Shown in pieces: positions 9,616-18,060 of a stretch of DNA of 64,000 bases. A model generated the notes under the pieces. It did no database searches and was not told the DNA's origin. It saw only the letters and a list, made by a program, of their open reading frames with translations. The position numbers and the translations under genes were made by a program. Origin of the DNA: JAAYTL01 sp031460505 (GTDB lineage: Bacteria; Bacillota; Clostridia; Tissierellales; Tissierellaceae). The DNA lies in assembly GCA_031460505.1 (NCBI GenBank), contig JAVKTT010000005.1:186001-250000 (forward strand), read 5' to 3'. Position 1 is the first letter of the stretch. Every line of letters starts with the position of its first letter.

Positions 9616-10812
9616 TTATTTATTAAATTGTTCTGCAAACTTCCTACCAAATTCATAGCATTCTTTTATGCCTTCTTCATCAGGATTCCATAAAACTAAT
9701 GGGCCACCTTCTACTAATTCTAGTTTTGCATCCTTAAGCTTTTCTTCAATAATTTTTACTGATTCACCTGACCAACCATAAGATCCAAATGCAGCAGCCT
9801 TTTTCTTTTTAAATCCTATTCCTCTAAGCATTTCAAGTAATCCACCAGTAGCATTCATTATGCCTTTATTTACTGTTGACGAGCCAAACAGTATACCTTT
9901 TGATTTAAAAAGTTGTGTGATTACATCATTCTTATCTGTATGAGCTGCATTATATAGTTTAACTGCAACTGTATCATCTACAGATTTAATTCCTGCCGCT
10001 ATTGCATCTGCCATTCTCTTTGTTGCATCCCACATTGTATCATATACTAGGGTGATTTGATTTTCTTGATAAGAATCTGCCCACTCTAGATATTTGTGTA
10101 CGATTTGTGCTGGATTATCTCTCCAGATTATTCCATGGCTAGTTGCAATCATATTAAGTGGTAGTTCCAGGCTTAAGACTTCTTTTATTTTATTAGTTAC
10201 TAAAGCGCTAAATGGTGTAAGTATATTTGCATAATACTTAATAGCTTCCTCAAACAATTCACATTGATCTACTAAGTCATTATACATTAAGTCCGAGGCA
10301 TAGTGTTGTCCAAATGCATCATTGCTAAAAAGAATGGCTTCACTATCCATATATGTCATCATACTATCTGGCCAATGCAACATTCTTGCTTCAACAAATG
10401 TTAAAGTTGATTCACCAATGTTTAATGTATCTCCAGTTTTTACTTCTACAAAATTCCAATCTTCATGGAAATGTCCTTTTATTATTTTAGCACCATTGGC
10501 TGTACAGTAAATAGGGGTGTTTGGGATTTCTTTCATCAATAATGGAAGAGCACCACTGTGGTCTATCTCACTATGTTGAGCAATTATATAGTCAATCTCA
10601 TTTAAGTCTATTTCTTCTTTAAGTTTCTTAATGTAATCTTCAGCAAAAGGCTTCCATACTGTGTCTATAAGTACAGTCTTTTCATCTCTTATTAGATAGG
10701 AATTATAGGAGGATCCTCTATCCGTTGAATATTCATCACCATGGAAACTTCTTAATTCCCAGTCTATTTTTCCTACCCAGGTTACTTTATCAGTCATCTT
10801 AAAGCTCATCAT
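9616..10812 (-). CDS. fprA: FprA-type flavodiiron protein (O2/NO reductase)
   Basis: 398 residues: a metallo-beta-lactamase-like diiron domain (about 1-255) and a flavodoxin domain (about 256-398). Diiron ligand motifs seen: QHSEIDHSG near residue 79 (H-x-E-x-D-H), the later RMLHWPDS and FSNDAFGQHY, and ATSHGIIW. The flavodoxin half starts LVYDTMWDATKRMADAI. Such proteins reduce O2 to water or NO to N2O in the cytoplasm of anaerobes. There is no C-terminal rubredoxin, so an external one is needed. Last gene of the operon with the Crp/Fnr regulator and hemerythrin. Two adjacent ATGs (10812 and 10809) share one AAGGAGGT site; the second has the better spacing. Confidence 0.95.
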   Translation of the reverse strand: MMSFKMTDKVTWVGKIDWELRSFHGDEYSTDRGSSYNSYLIRDEKTVLIDTVWKPFAEDYIKKLKEEIDLNEIDYIIAQHSEIDHSGALPLLMKEIPNTPIYCTANGAKIIKGHFHEDWNFVEVKTGDTLNIGESTLTFVEARMLHWPDSMMTYMDSEAILFSNDAFGQHYASDLMYNDLVDQCELFEEAIKYYANILTPFSALVTNKIKEVLSLELPLNMIATSHGIIWRDNPAQIVHKYLEWADSYQENQITLVYDTMWDATKRMADAIAAGIKSVDDTVAVKLYNAAHTDKNDVITQLFKSKGILFGSSTVNKGIMNATGGLLEMLRGIGFKKKKAAAFGSYGWSGESVKIIEEKLKDAKLELVEGGPLVLWNPDEEGIKECYEFGRKFAEQFNK

Positions 10813-10872
10813 AATACCTCCTTAAATTTTGAATAGTTAACTACAATACATATATACCCAATTGCAGAATAT

Positions 10873-11436
10873 TTATTCAATTTTTAGGTACTTGTTCTCT
10901 AATTCGTCTAACATAACTAAATACTTATCTTGTAAACCTGATGCAGTTGCCTCTTCTTCTATTTTTTTACACTCATCTTCTATATAAGATTTGCTAGTAT
11001 CGTTTAACATATTCTCAGCAAATTTATACATTGCTGTATTTTCTTTTTCTATATGTCTATCTAAAAGATCAGCATAACAAATTGCATTTGCAATGATATC
11101 TAATCTAGCTTCATCATTTCCTTCTTCATAGGCTTTAACTCCTTTTTCAAGATTAGTAATAAATAGCCTACCTGAATCATGCTCAATATACATACCTGTA
11201 ATTGCTCCTGATTTTGAAAGCTTTTCAATTTCTTGATTCATAGTTGTGAACAAAATATCCTCTTCTTTTCCATGATGATGTTTATCAGCATATGTCCTAA
11301 TAAAGTCTATTATATTTTTCACATCTTCAATATCAAAATCGCCTAATTTCATAACCCTATAGGAAACTTCTCGAACAACCTTCAACATTCTCCTTATATT
11401 ATCGTGTTCATTAACCATAATCTTTATTGATTCCAT
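10873..11436 (-). CDS. Hemerythrin HHE-domain protein
   Basis: 187 residues of four-helix-bundle hemerythrin type. Iron-ligand motifs in order: NEHDNIRR near residue 9, KHHHGKEEDILF near 52, MYIEHDSGR near 84 and DRHIEKEN near 122. The bundle binds a non-haem diiron centre that can sense or carry O2 or NO; many clostridial members appear to protect against O2. It sits 23 bp after the Crp/Fnr gene and 60 bp before fprA, all on one strand, which ties it to O2/NO defence. No sensor or signalling domain is attached. Confidence 0.9.
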   Translation of the reverse strand: MESIKIMVNEHDNIRRMLKVVREVSYRVMKLGDFDIEDVKNIIDFIRTYADKHHHGKEEDILFTTMNQEIEKLSKSGAITGMYIEHDSGRLFITNLEKGVKAYEEGNDEARLDIIANAICYADLLDRHIEKENTAMYKFAENMLNDTSKSYIEDECKKIEEEATASGLQDKYLVMLDELENKYLKIE

Positions 11437-11459
11437 TTGAATACCTCCGTACTTTAATA

Positions 11460-12140
11460 TTATTCTATTTCTTCTAGTGCAGCTTCATTCAATACTACTA
11501 TCTTTCTATGACCTATTAATTCAATTATCCCCAATTCTTGAAAGGCTGATAGTTTTCTGCTTAATGTTTCTTGACTCATACCTATATTAGATGCTAAGTC
11601 TTTTTTACTTATTTCTAAATTTATGACTCCCTTGTCATTAGACAATTCCAATAAAGCCTGAGACAACCTCTTCTCTACAGAATAATGATTGATATTTTCG
11701 ATTAAGTTTTCTGCTTTGTCTAATCTTTTGCTTAATTCCTCCATTACTTTAAAAGTTATTGAAGGATATTTGCCCATAAGTTCCTTTAGTTTGTCTCCAT
11801 CTATGATGCACATATTAGCTTTTTCTATTACTTCTCCATAGTCTTGCATCGGTTCTTGGCTAAAAAGAGAAAGCTCACCCATGAATTGACCAGGACCTAA
11901 TATTCTTATAACTTGTTCTTTCCCTGATTCAGTAAATCTACTAATCTTAACTTTACCAGTGTGGATAACGTATAGCTTTTTTCCTTCATCTCCAGCTGTA
12001 TATACCATCTCACCTTTTTCGTAAATTCTGTCCGTTGTAATGGCTGCAACTTCAAGCATCTCCTCTTGAGTTAAATTACTAAATATAGGAACTATTTCTA
12101 TACAATTTTTACCTGATGTACTAAAGCAACTACATTGCAA
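11460..12140 (-). CDS. Crp/Fnr-family transcriptional regulator
   Basis: About 226 residues: cyclic-nucleotide-binding-like beta-roll (about 20-130, with GPGQFMGELSLFSQEP), dimer helix, and C-terminal winged helix with recognition helix SQETLSRKLSAFQELG. The E-x-x-S-R of that helix is the arrangement FNR uses to read TTGA. The N-terminus has three closely spaced cysteines (CSCFSTSGKNC), possibly Fe-S ligands as in Fnr, though the spacing is unusual. I choose the TTG at 12140: AAAGGGGTGA lies 6 nt before it, while the GTG at 12149 abuts that ribosome site. First gene of the operon with hemerythrin and fprA; a TTGA-N6-TCAA palindrome upstream suggests self-regulation. Confidence 0.9.
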   Translation of the reverse strand: MQCSCFSTSGKNCIEIVPIFSNLTQEEMLEVAAITTDRIYEKGEMVYTAGDEGKKLYVIHTGKVKISRFTESGKEQVIRILGPGQFMGELSLFSQEPMQDYGEVIEKANMCIIDGDKLKELMGKYPSITFKVMEELSKRLDKAENLIENINHYSVEKRLSQALLELSNDKGVINLEISKKDLASNIGMSQETLSRKLSAFQELGIIELIGHRKIVVLNEAALEEIE

Positions 12141-12187
12141 AATGCTCACCCCTTTATTTCACGTTTCATAACAACCTTATAAAACAT

Positions 12188-12230
12188 ATTATAACATCTA
12201 CTCAAATATTTAATTTTGACCTAGGTCAAA
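12188..12230 (-). promoter_or_regulatory. crp promoter with Fnr-type palindrome
   Basis: The perfect palindrome TTTGACCTAGGTCAAA (12215-12230) contains TTGA-N6-TCAA, the half-site spacing read by Fnr-type proteins. An extended -10 (TGTTATAAT on the minus strand, hexamer 12188-12193) has its centre 32 bp from the palindrome centre, which would put the operator near -41, a class II activator position. No convincing -35 is present, which fits activator dependence. Confidence 0.7.
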
Positions 12231-12300
12231 TTATCATATCTTTTTATATTTACCCTAAATATTCATATTTATTAATGTTTATATATTGAGTTGTTTATAT

Positions 12301-12330
12301 CCCATCTTATCCCATCTTATACCATCTTAT
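12301..12330. repeat. Three 10-bp tandem repeats
   Basis: CCCATCTTAT, CCCATCTTAT and ACCATCTTAT stand head to tail in the divergent intergenic region between the crp operon and the lipoprotein gene. No function is evident. Confidence 0.8.
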
Positions 12331-12340
12331 TTACAATTTT

Positions 12341-12357
12341 ATTACAAAATTTGTAAT
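12341..12357. promoter_or_regulatory. 17-bp palindrome upstream of lipoprotein gene
   Basis: ATTACAAAATTTGTAAT is a perfect odd palindrome 55 bp before the lipoprotein start. It has the size of a dimeric repressor operator; the cognate regulator is unknown. In DNA this AT-rich, chance occurrence is possible. Confidence 0.4.
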
Positions 12358-12411
12358 CTATATATTAAATTTTAGAATTATGATATATTAATCATAAGGA
12401 AGGTGATGTAA

Positions 12412-13185
12412 TTGAAATTAAACTTAAAAAGTATTAGCTTAGTTTTAGTGTTAGTTATTTCAATTGGTTTATTAGCTGGATGTACACGTGAAGAACCACA
12501 AAAGGATGAAACTGTAATTGAGGATTTAACCTTAGCCACTGGTTTTATACAATCTAAATCCGAAGAAGATGGTAAGAGTTTTATAGAATTTAGTGTAGAA
12601 GGTGAAGATTTAAAATTAGAGGTTGTAGATGAAAGCTTATTTGATTCATTAGAAGAAGATGAATTCTATATATTCTCTTATAATAAGGATTCTCTTTTAA
12701 GAAATGTTCAAAGAGATATCTATTTAAGAGATTTAGTTAAAAATAGTATGGATAAAGAGGATGAGGATGAGCACTTCCTTCAAGAAATCACTTCAGAGGA
12801 TGCTATATCTCTAGATGGACTTACTTTATTAGATGAATATATTTTTGATTTTAATAGTGATGGCTATGAGGAAATAATTGCCATGTATGTAGCAGCAGAG
12901 CGTGATGATAAGGGCGAAATAATGTGGGACGATGGGCAAAGATGGGTGTTAGTAGCTCATGGTGACAATAAGGATTATGTACTTTATGATGATTATGTAC
13001 AATTAGGCTCAGTTCAGTTTAATGTATTTACAGATGATGATGAATTTTATATAGTAACAAAAAGTGTAAGAACAGCTAGTTTAACAATATGTGAATATAA
13101 ATATGATAAAGCAAAGGACGTATTTATACAATCTATGCCATACGATGTAGACGGAAATGTAAATATGCTTCATAGCTCTAAATAA
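12412..13185 (+). CDS. Predicted lipoprotein of unknown function
   Basis: 257 residues from a TTG start with a GGTGAT ribosome site; the nearby ATG at 12405 is followed at once by TAA. Lipoprotein signal peptide: positive start, hydrophobic stretch and lipobox LLAGC, so Cys24 or so should be lipidated and the protein held on the outer face of the membrane. The mature part is very acidic (many D and E) and contains DFNSDGYEEII, which resembles a calcium-binding D-x-N-x-D-G loop of FG-GAP or dockerin type. No family recognised. It is followed by its own terminator. Confidence 0.8.
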   Translation: MKLNLKSISLVLVLVISIGLLAGCTREEPQKDETVIEDLTLATGFIQSKSEEDGKSFIEFSVEGEDLKLEVVDESLFDSLEEDEFYIFSYNKDSLLRNVQRDIYLRDLVKNSMDKEDEDEHFLQEITSEDAISLDGLTLLDEYIFDFNSDGYEEIIAMYVAAERDDKGEIMWDDGQRWVLVAHGDNKDYVLYDDYVQLGSVQFNVFTDDDEFYIVTKSVRTASLTICEYKYDKAKDVFIQSMPYDVDGNVNMLHSSK

Positions 13186-13188
13186 GAT

Positions 13189-13209
13189 AAAAGGCCATTA
13201 TGGCCTTTT
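13189..13209 (+). terminator. Terminator of lipoprotein gene
   Basis: AAAAGGCCA / TGGCCTTTT stem with a 3-nt loop followed by further T residues, directly after the stop codon. Confidence 0.9.
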
Positions 13210-13291
13210 TTACTTAAATACTAATTATATATAATATTTATACATTAAAAATAATATGTTATAATTAATCATCTAAATATAGGAGGTGGAG

Positions 13292-13921
13292 ATGTTGGAA
13301 AGATACATTTTAGTAGTCATCTTAGGTTATGTATTTGGTTGTTTGCAATGGTCTTATATTTTAGGTAGGATTATTAAAAAGAAGGATATTAGAACCTTAG
13401 GAGTTGGTAATGCAGGTGCATCTAATGCTGTTTCAGTATTTGGATGGAAGATGGGTGTAGCAGTTGCTCTACTTGATATTTCAAAAGCAATTATTTCTAT
13501 AATTATAATAAAGTATATTCTAAAAAGTAGCGATATGTTAAGCCTATATCTTAATGGTACTAGCGTAATTCTAGGCCATAACTATCCTTTCTTTATGGGT
13601 TTTAGAGGTGGAAAGGGTACTGCCTCTACTGTTGGTATGTTATTAGCCATAAATCTTAAACTTGGATTATTAGGTATATTGGTTATTGCCGCCGTTACTA
13701 TTTTTACAGATTATATAGCTTTAGGAACTATGGCTTTGGTAAGCTTCTTTGTTATAGCCACTTTTTATCTTGGTTATGGTCCAGCTTGTATATTATTAGC
13801 ATTATTCATTGCACTTCTTAGTGCATATAAGCATGTACCAAACATGAAAAGAATAATGTCTAAAAGTGAACTTGGACTTCGTAATACTATAAAAAGCAAA
13901 AGTAAAAGTACATCAAATTAA
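13292..13921 (+). CDS. plsY: Glycerol-3-phosphate acyltransferase PlsY-like
   Basis: 209 residues from the ATG at 13292, which has AGGAGG 5 nt upstream; the in-frame GTG at 13286 overlaps that site and is unlikely. An integral membrane enzyme that moves acyl groups from acyl-phosphate to glycerol-3-phosphate, the first step of phospholipid synthesis. Family motifs seen: GVGNAGASNAVSVFGWKMG near residue 39 (usually GSGNPGATN) and GHNYPFFMGFRGGKGTAST near residue 94. The small changes from consensus, and the lack of linked genes, leave open that it is a second PlsY paralogue. An extended -10 TGTTATAAT lies just upstream. Confidence 0.88.
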   Translation: MLERYILVVILGYVFGCLQWSYILGRIIKKKDIRTLGVGNAGASNAVSVFGWKMGVAVALLDISKAIISIIIIKYILKSSDMLSLYLNGTSVILGHNYPFFMGFRGGKGTASTVGMLLAINLKLGLLGILVIAAVTIFTDYIALGTMALVSFFVIATFYLGYGPACILLALFIALLSAYKHVPNMKRIMSKSELGLRNTIKSKSKSTSN

Positions 13922-13930
13922 TAGAAATTA

Positions 13931-13970
13931 AAAAAGGCTTCTAAAGAATTATCTTAAGTTAGCCTTTTTT
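13931..13970. terminator. Bidirectional terminator (plsY / DEAD-box helicase)
   Basis: AAAAAGGCT... pairs with ...AGCCTTTTT around an imperfect inner stem (CTAAAGAATTATCTTAAG). It has T runs in both directions and sits between two convergent genes. Confidence 0.85.
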
Positions 13971-13978
13971 TTGCCCGA

Positions 13979-15652
13979 CTATTTTCTTTTTGGGTTAGAG
14001 ACTTCTACATTAACTTTTGTCCCTTTAATTCTAGATACATTATCTACAACATTATCAGCAAGATCAGATGGTACATCTACAAAAGTAAACTTATCATAAA
14101 CATCGATATTTCCAACTAATTTACTTGGAATCCCTCCATCTTGTACTAGAGCAGCTAATATATGTCTAGCTCGCACTCCTTTTCTATCTCCAATATTTAT
14201 ATATAATCTAGTTGAATCTCCTAAATTACTGTTCTTTTGTTTGCCTCTATCTTTACCTCTACTATCCTTACCTCTACTGTCTTTACCTCTATTGTCATTG
14301 TCTTTAGTAAACATCTTTCTACCAAAGTCAACCATATCTAACTCTTCATGACCTTCAGTTGAACTTTCCTTTAAATAGAACTTTAGTAATGCAGCAGCTA
14401 TATCAAAAGATGTAAATCCTTCTTCGATTAGTATATCTACCATCTTTGAATATTGACCAAGTTCTTCTTTGTTGATTTCTTCTTTTATTTTTTCTAATGC
14501 ATTTGTACTAGATAAATTTTGTATATCTTTCAATGTAGGTAAGTCTTTTCTAGCAATTTGTGTATTGGTATATCTTTGAATATCCTTTAGTTTATATCTA
14601 TCTCTTCCTACAATAAAGCTAAAGGCTCTACCTTCTCTACCTGCTCTTGCAGTTCTACCAATTCTATGAACATAGTATTCTTCATCTTGAGGGAAGTCAA
14701 AGTTTATTACTAAATCTATATCATCTACGTCTAATCCTCTTGCCGCAACATCAGTAGCTACTAAAATATCTATAGAACCATTTCTAAATCTCCCCATTAC
14801 ATTATCTCTTTGGGATTGTTTTAAGTCTCCATGCAATCCATCAGCAAAGTATCCTCTACTTTGTAACTGAGTAACTAACTCGTCTACTTTTCTCTTAGTG
14901 TTACAGAATACAATTGTTAGCTTTGGATTGTATATATCTAAAATTCTACTCAAAATCTCAGTCTTCATGTGTTCCTTTAGTTCAAAGTATGCTTGCTCAA
15001 CCTTTGGAACTGTTAATGCCTTATGAACTACTTTGATTATTTCAGGGTCATTTTGATATTTAGTTGCAAAATTCATTATCTCTTTTGCCATAGTTGCTGA
15101 AAAGAAAATAGTCTGTCTATCATCACATAAATCATTCATTACTACTTCTATATCTTCTCTAAAGCCCATGTCAAACATCTCATCGGCTTCATCTAATACC
15201 ATCATCTTTATATTATCTGTCTTAATAGTCTTTCTTCTCATATGATCCATTACTCTACCAGGTGTACCTACTACTATTTGAACACCCTTTTTAAGAGCCT
15301 TGATTTGTCTATCAATTGGTTGACCACCATATACAGGTAAAACCTGTAGACCTCTTTTAAACTTGCCCAGTTTTCCGATTTCTTCAGCAACTTGAATTGA
15401 TAATTCTCTTGTAGGGCAAAGTATCAAGGCTTGTATCTTATTAATATCCGGATCAACCATTTCCAAAATAGGGATCCCAAAGGATGCAGTCTTTCCAGTC
15501 CCTGTTTGAGCCTGACCGATAATATCCTTACCATCTAATATTATTGGTATAGCTTGAGCCTGAATAGGGGACATTTCCTCAAAACCCATGTCAGAAATAC
15601 CTCTTTGTATTTCCTTTGATAAATTTAATTCTTCAAATCTTCTTTTTTCCAT
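13979..15652 (-). CDS. DEAD-box ATP-dependent RNA helicase with DbpA-like RNA-binding tail
   Basis: 557 residues. Helicase motifs in order: Q motif (F near residue 6, SPIQAQAIP), AQTGTGKT (Walker A), PTRELSIQ, TPGRVMDH, VLDEADEMFDMGF, SATM, ATDVAARGLDVDD, and YVHRIGRTARAGREG. A flexible linker carries three RGKDS-type repeats (NRGKDSRGKDSRGKDRGK) and is followed by an RRM-like DbpA domain (RLYINIGDRKG...ILAALV). Close in build to CshA/DeaD proteins that unwind RNA in ribosome assembly, mRNA decay and cold adaptation. A single gene, ATG 15652. Confidence 0.95.
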   Translation of the reverse strand: MEKRRFEELNLSKEIQRGISDMGFEEMSPIQAQAIPIILDGKDIIGQAQTGTGKTASFGIPILEMVDPDINKIQALILCPTRELSIQVAEEIGKLGKFKRGLQVLPVYGGQPIDRQIKALKKGVQIVVGTPGRVMDHMRRKTIKTDNIKMMVLDEADEMFDMGFREDIEVVMNDLCDDRQTIFFSATMAKEIMNFATKYQNDPEIIKVVHKALTVPKVEQAYFELKEHMKTEILSRILDIYNPKLTIVFCNTKRKVDELVTQLQSRGYFADGLHGDLKQSQRDNVMGRFRNGSIDILVATDVAARGLDVDDIDLVINFDFPQDEEYYVHRIGRTARAGREGRAFSFIVGRDRYKLKDIQRYTNTQIARKDLPTLKDIQNLSSTNALEKIKEEINKEELGQYSKMVDILIEEGFTSFDIAAALLKFYLKESSTEGHEELDMVDFGRKMFTKDNDNRGKDSRGKDSRGKDRGKQKNSNLGDSTRLYINIGDRKGVRARHILAALVQDGGIPSKLVGNIDVYDKFTFVDVPSDLADNVVDNVSRIKGTKVNVEVSNPKRK

Positions 15653-15861
15653 TAAAATTGTTATTCCTCCTTATTTCCATCAACTAAGTATATAATTATT
15701 ATTCTTTAAAAGCAAGTAAAATATTTAGTTATTATATATATTCTATCTTATTGTGAAGATATTTATCATAATATTTTTTTAAAATATAATATATTAATAA
15801 TTATATACTAATTTTGGGTATAAATTTTAAAAAATAGTTTAACCCTAAAGGGGGGACAAAT

Positions 15862-17277
15862 ATGTTTGATGAAAGTGTTTTAAAAATATTATTGAAAAAC
15901 ACTCCCATAGGATATGCTTACCTAAATGTTATCTATGATGAATATTCAATACCTTCTGATTTTATTTTTGCAGAATTTAATCCTGCCTTTAGTAGAATTT
16001 GGGAAGTTGATGAAGATGTACTGGGTCTTTCTATAAAAACAATAGGCAAAAAATATGATATGATTGATGGGATTTTCCCTCTGTTACAATCAACTATATT
16101 ATCTGGTGGAAGTGATACATTCTCTAAGTGTTTTGAACCTTTAGGTAAATGTTTAAATATTTATGCTATTACTGATAATAATAGCGGTGTAATCATTCAG
16201 GTCATAGATCGTACAAAAGAAGAATTGTTAAAAAACGAATTAATAAAAAGGTCAGAAGACCTTAAATATTTAAGTTATCATGACAATCTTACTGGATTAT
16301 ATAATAGGGCTTTCTTTGAAGAAGAAATGAAACGACTAGATATAGATAGAAATTTACCTATTACAATAATTATGGGAGATACCAATGGTCTAAAATTGAT
16401 AAATGACGTCTTTGGTCACTCTGCAGGAGACAAATTAATTAAAGCTACAGCAGATATATTAACAAAATCATGTAGACAAGGGGATATAGTTGCTAGATGG
16501 GGTGGAGATGAATTTATAATATTACTTCCTAAGACATCTTCTAAATCAGCTTTAGAGGTTATCAATAGAATAAAGAGTAATTTTAAAACAGACAAGTTTG
16601 ATTTAGATTATTTAAACATCTCTTTAGGCTATGCAGTAAAAAAACATAATTCAACGTCTTTATTAGATATACTTAGGGAAGCGGAAAATAATATGTACAA
16701 AAGTAAGTCTATCGAAGGTCAACAAGTTCGCAAGTTGATAGTAGGAGCTATGATAAACCATCTATATGAGGGCGATATTGAAGTTAAGTATCATATGGAT
16801 AGACTTAAGGAATATACATCTGAAATCGCTAAACTCCTAAAATTTACTGAGGATGATTTATACAAATTAAATTTGATATGTGAAATTCATGACATTGGGA
16901 ATGTATCTGTTGATAAGGACATATTATTCAAAATAGGTGTTCTAACTGAAGATGACTGGGAAGAGATTAAAAAGCATCCGGAAATTGGATATAGAATAGC
17001 AAAATCAGTCCCAGAATTAACAGATGTGGCTAATTATGTATTGCATCATCACGAAAGATGGGATGGTACAGGCTATCCACACAATCTAAAAGGCGAGGAA
17101 ATACCTTTGCTTTCAAGGTTATTTTCTGTTGTTGATGTATATGATGCAATGACTCAAGACAAACCTTATAGAGAAGCTTATTCTAAAGAATACACTATTA
17201 AATTTCTAAAAGATAATGCTGGTAAACAATTTGATCCTTATATTGTAGATATTTTTATAGATAAAATCTTGAATTAA
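15862..17277 (+). CDS. PAS-GGDEF-HD-GYP protein (cyclic di-nucleotide signalling)
   Basis: 471 residues. The N-terminal PAS-like region (about 1-120) probably senses an unknown signal. The GGDEF domain (about 135-290) has an intact RWGGDEFIILLP active site and DNLTGLYNR, so it may make cyclic di-GMP. The C-terminal HD-GYP domain (about 300-471) has EIHDIGN, HPEIGYRI, HHHERWDGTGYP and VVDVYDAMTQDKPYR. The usual lysine of HDxGK is asparagine here, which may affect metal or substrate handling. No membrane segment, so cytoplasmic. A strong GGGGGGAC ribosome site precedes the ATG. One protein could both make and break the messenger. Confidence 0.93.
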   Translation: MFDESVLKILLKNTPIGYAYLNVIYDEYSIPSDFIFAEFNPAFSRIWEVDEDVLGLSIKTIGKKYDMIDGIFPLLQSTILSGGSDTFSKCFEPLGKCLNIYAITDNNSGVIIQVIDRTKEELLKNELIKRSEDLKYLSYHDNLTGLYNRAFFEEEMKRLDIDRNLPITIIMGDTNGLKLINDVFGHSAGDKLIKATADILTKSCRQGDIVARWGGDEFIILLPKTSSKSALEVINRIKSNFKTDKFDLDYLNISLGYAVKKHNSTSLLDILREAENNMYKSKSIEGQQVRKLIVGAMINHLYEGDIEVKYHMDRLKEYTSEIAKLLKFTEDDLYKLNLICEIHDIGNVSVDKDILFKIGVLTEDDWEEIKKHPEIGYRIAKSVPELTDVANYVLHHHERWDGTGYPHNLKGEEIPLLSRLFSVVDVYDAMTQDKPYREAYSKEYTIKFLKDNAGKQFDPYIVDIFIDKILN

Positions 17278-17284
17278 CACTAAG

Positions 17285-17329
17285 AAAGAGATAAACTTCA
17301 GAAACGTGATCTGAAATTTATCTCTTTTT
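17285..17329. terminator. Terminator of the GGDEF/HD-GYP gene
   Basis: AAAGAGATAAA pairs with TTTATCTCTTT, with an inner TTCAGA/TCTGAA stem and a TTTTTC tail. It also serves the convergent amidotransferase gene. Confidence 0.88.
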
Positions 17330-17330
17330 C

Positions 17331-18047
17331 TTATTTATTTACGTTGCAATGTGATATGAAAAACTTAAAAATATTTAAAAACTCTTCGTTTCTATCTATC
17401 ATCGCTTCTGGATGAAATTGAACTCCCAGGACAAATTTATCATTAGTTGATTCCATTCCTTCTATAACTCCATCTAAGGACAATGCATTTATCTTTAGAT
17501 TATTACCTAATGCTCTTACACTTTGATGATGCTGTGAGTTTACTTGTATTCTTTCTTTATTGAAGATCTCATACATAATCGAGTCCTTTACAATTTCTAC
17601 AGTATGATATCCACCTTGAATACTGGATCCCGCAATATGCCCTAATGCATCAGGGATTTGTTTATATATATCTTGATAGAGCGTACCACCTAGAGCAATA
17701 TTGATCATCTGAATACCCCTACAGATTCCAAACATAGGCTTACTCATTTCATATGCTCTTTTTATGATTTTTAGTTCCATATTATCTCTTTCAAAACAAA
17801 TTGAATCAACTTCTCTAATTGGTTCTTCACCAAACAATAAAGGTGCTGCATCTCCCCCACCAGTAAGTATAATACCATCAACTACATTTAGATACCTATC
17901 TATTGCATCAAATTCACTCATTATAGGAAATATTATAGGTATACCTCCAGCTTTTTTTATAGCATCAATGTATGTGTAGTTTATCTTGTTAAATCGTATT
18001 CTCTGAGAATAATCAAACTGGCACGTAAGTCCAATCAAAGGCTTCAT
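17331..18047 (-). CDS. Class I glutamine amidotransferase-like hydrolase (peptidase C26, PuuD type)
   Basis: 238 residues of the gamma-glutamyl-gamma-aminobutyrate hydrolase family. The nucleophile cysteine lies in FGICRGIQMIN near residue 109, and the His/Glu pair in QFHPEAM near residue 213. The N-terminal GLTCQF and LTGGGDAAP are also typical. Such enzymes cut gamma-glutamyl amide bonds in polyamine or glutamyl-compound breakdown; the substrate is not clear from context. It lies 13 bp after the alpha/beta hydrolase gene, so the ung, hydrolase and amidotransferase genes probably share a transcript. Confidence 0.87.
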   Translation of the reverse strand: MKPLIGLTCQFDYSQRIRFNKINYTYIDAIKKAGGIPIIFPIMSEFDAIDRYLNVVDGIILTGGGDAAPLLFGEEPIREVDSICFERDNMELKIIKRAYEMSKPMFGICRGIQMINIALGGTLYQDIYKQIPDALGHIAGSSIQGGYHTVEIVKDSIMYEIFNKERIQVNSQHHQSVRALGNNLKINALSLDGVIEGMESTNDKFVLGVQFHPEAMIDRNEEFLNIFKFFISHCNVNK

Positions 18048-18060
18048 AAACTCCCCCCAA

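Noticed and set aside
13286..13291. GTG as start of plsY
   Set aside because: It lies inside the AGGAGG ribosome site; the ATG at 13292 has the proper spacing.
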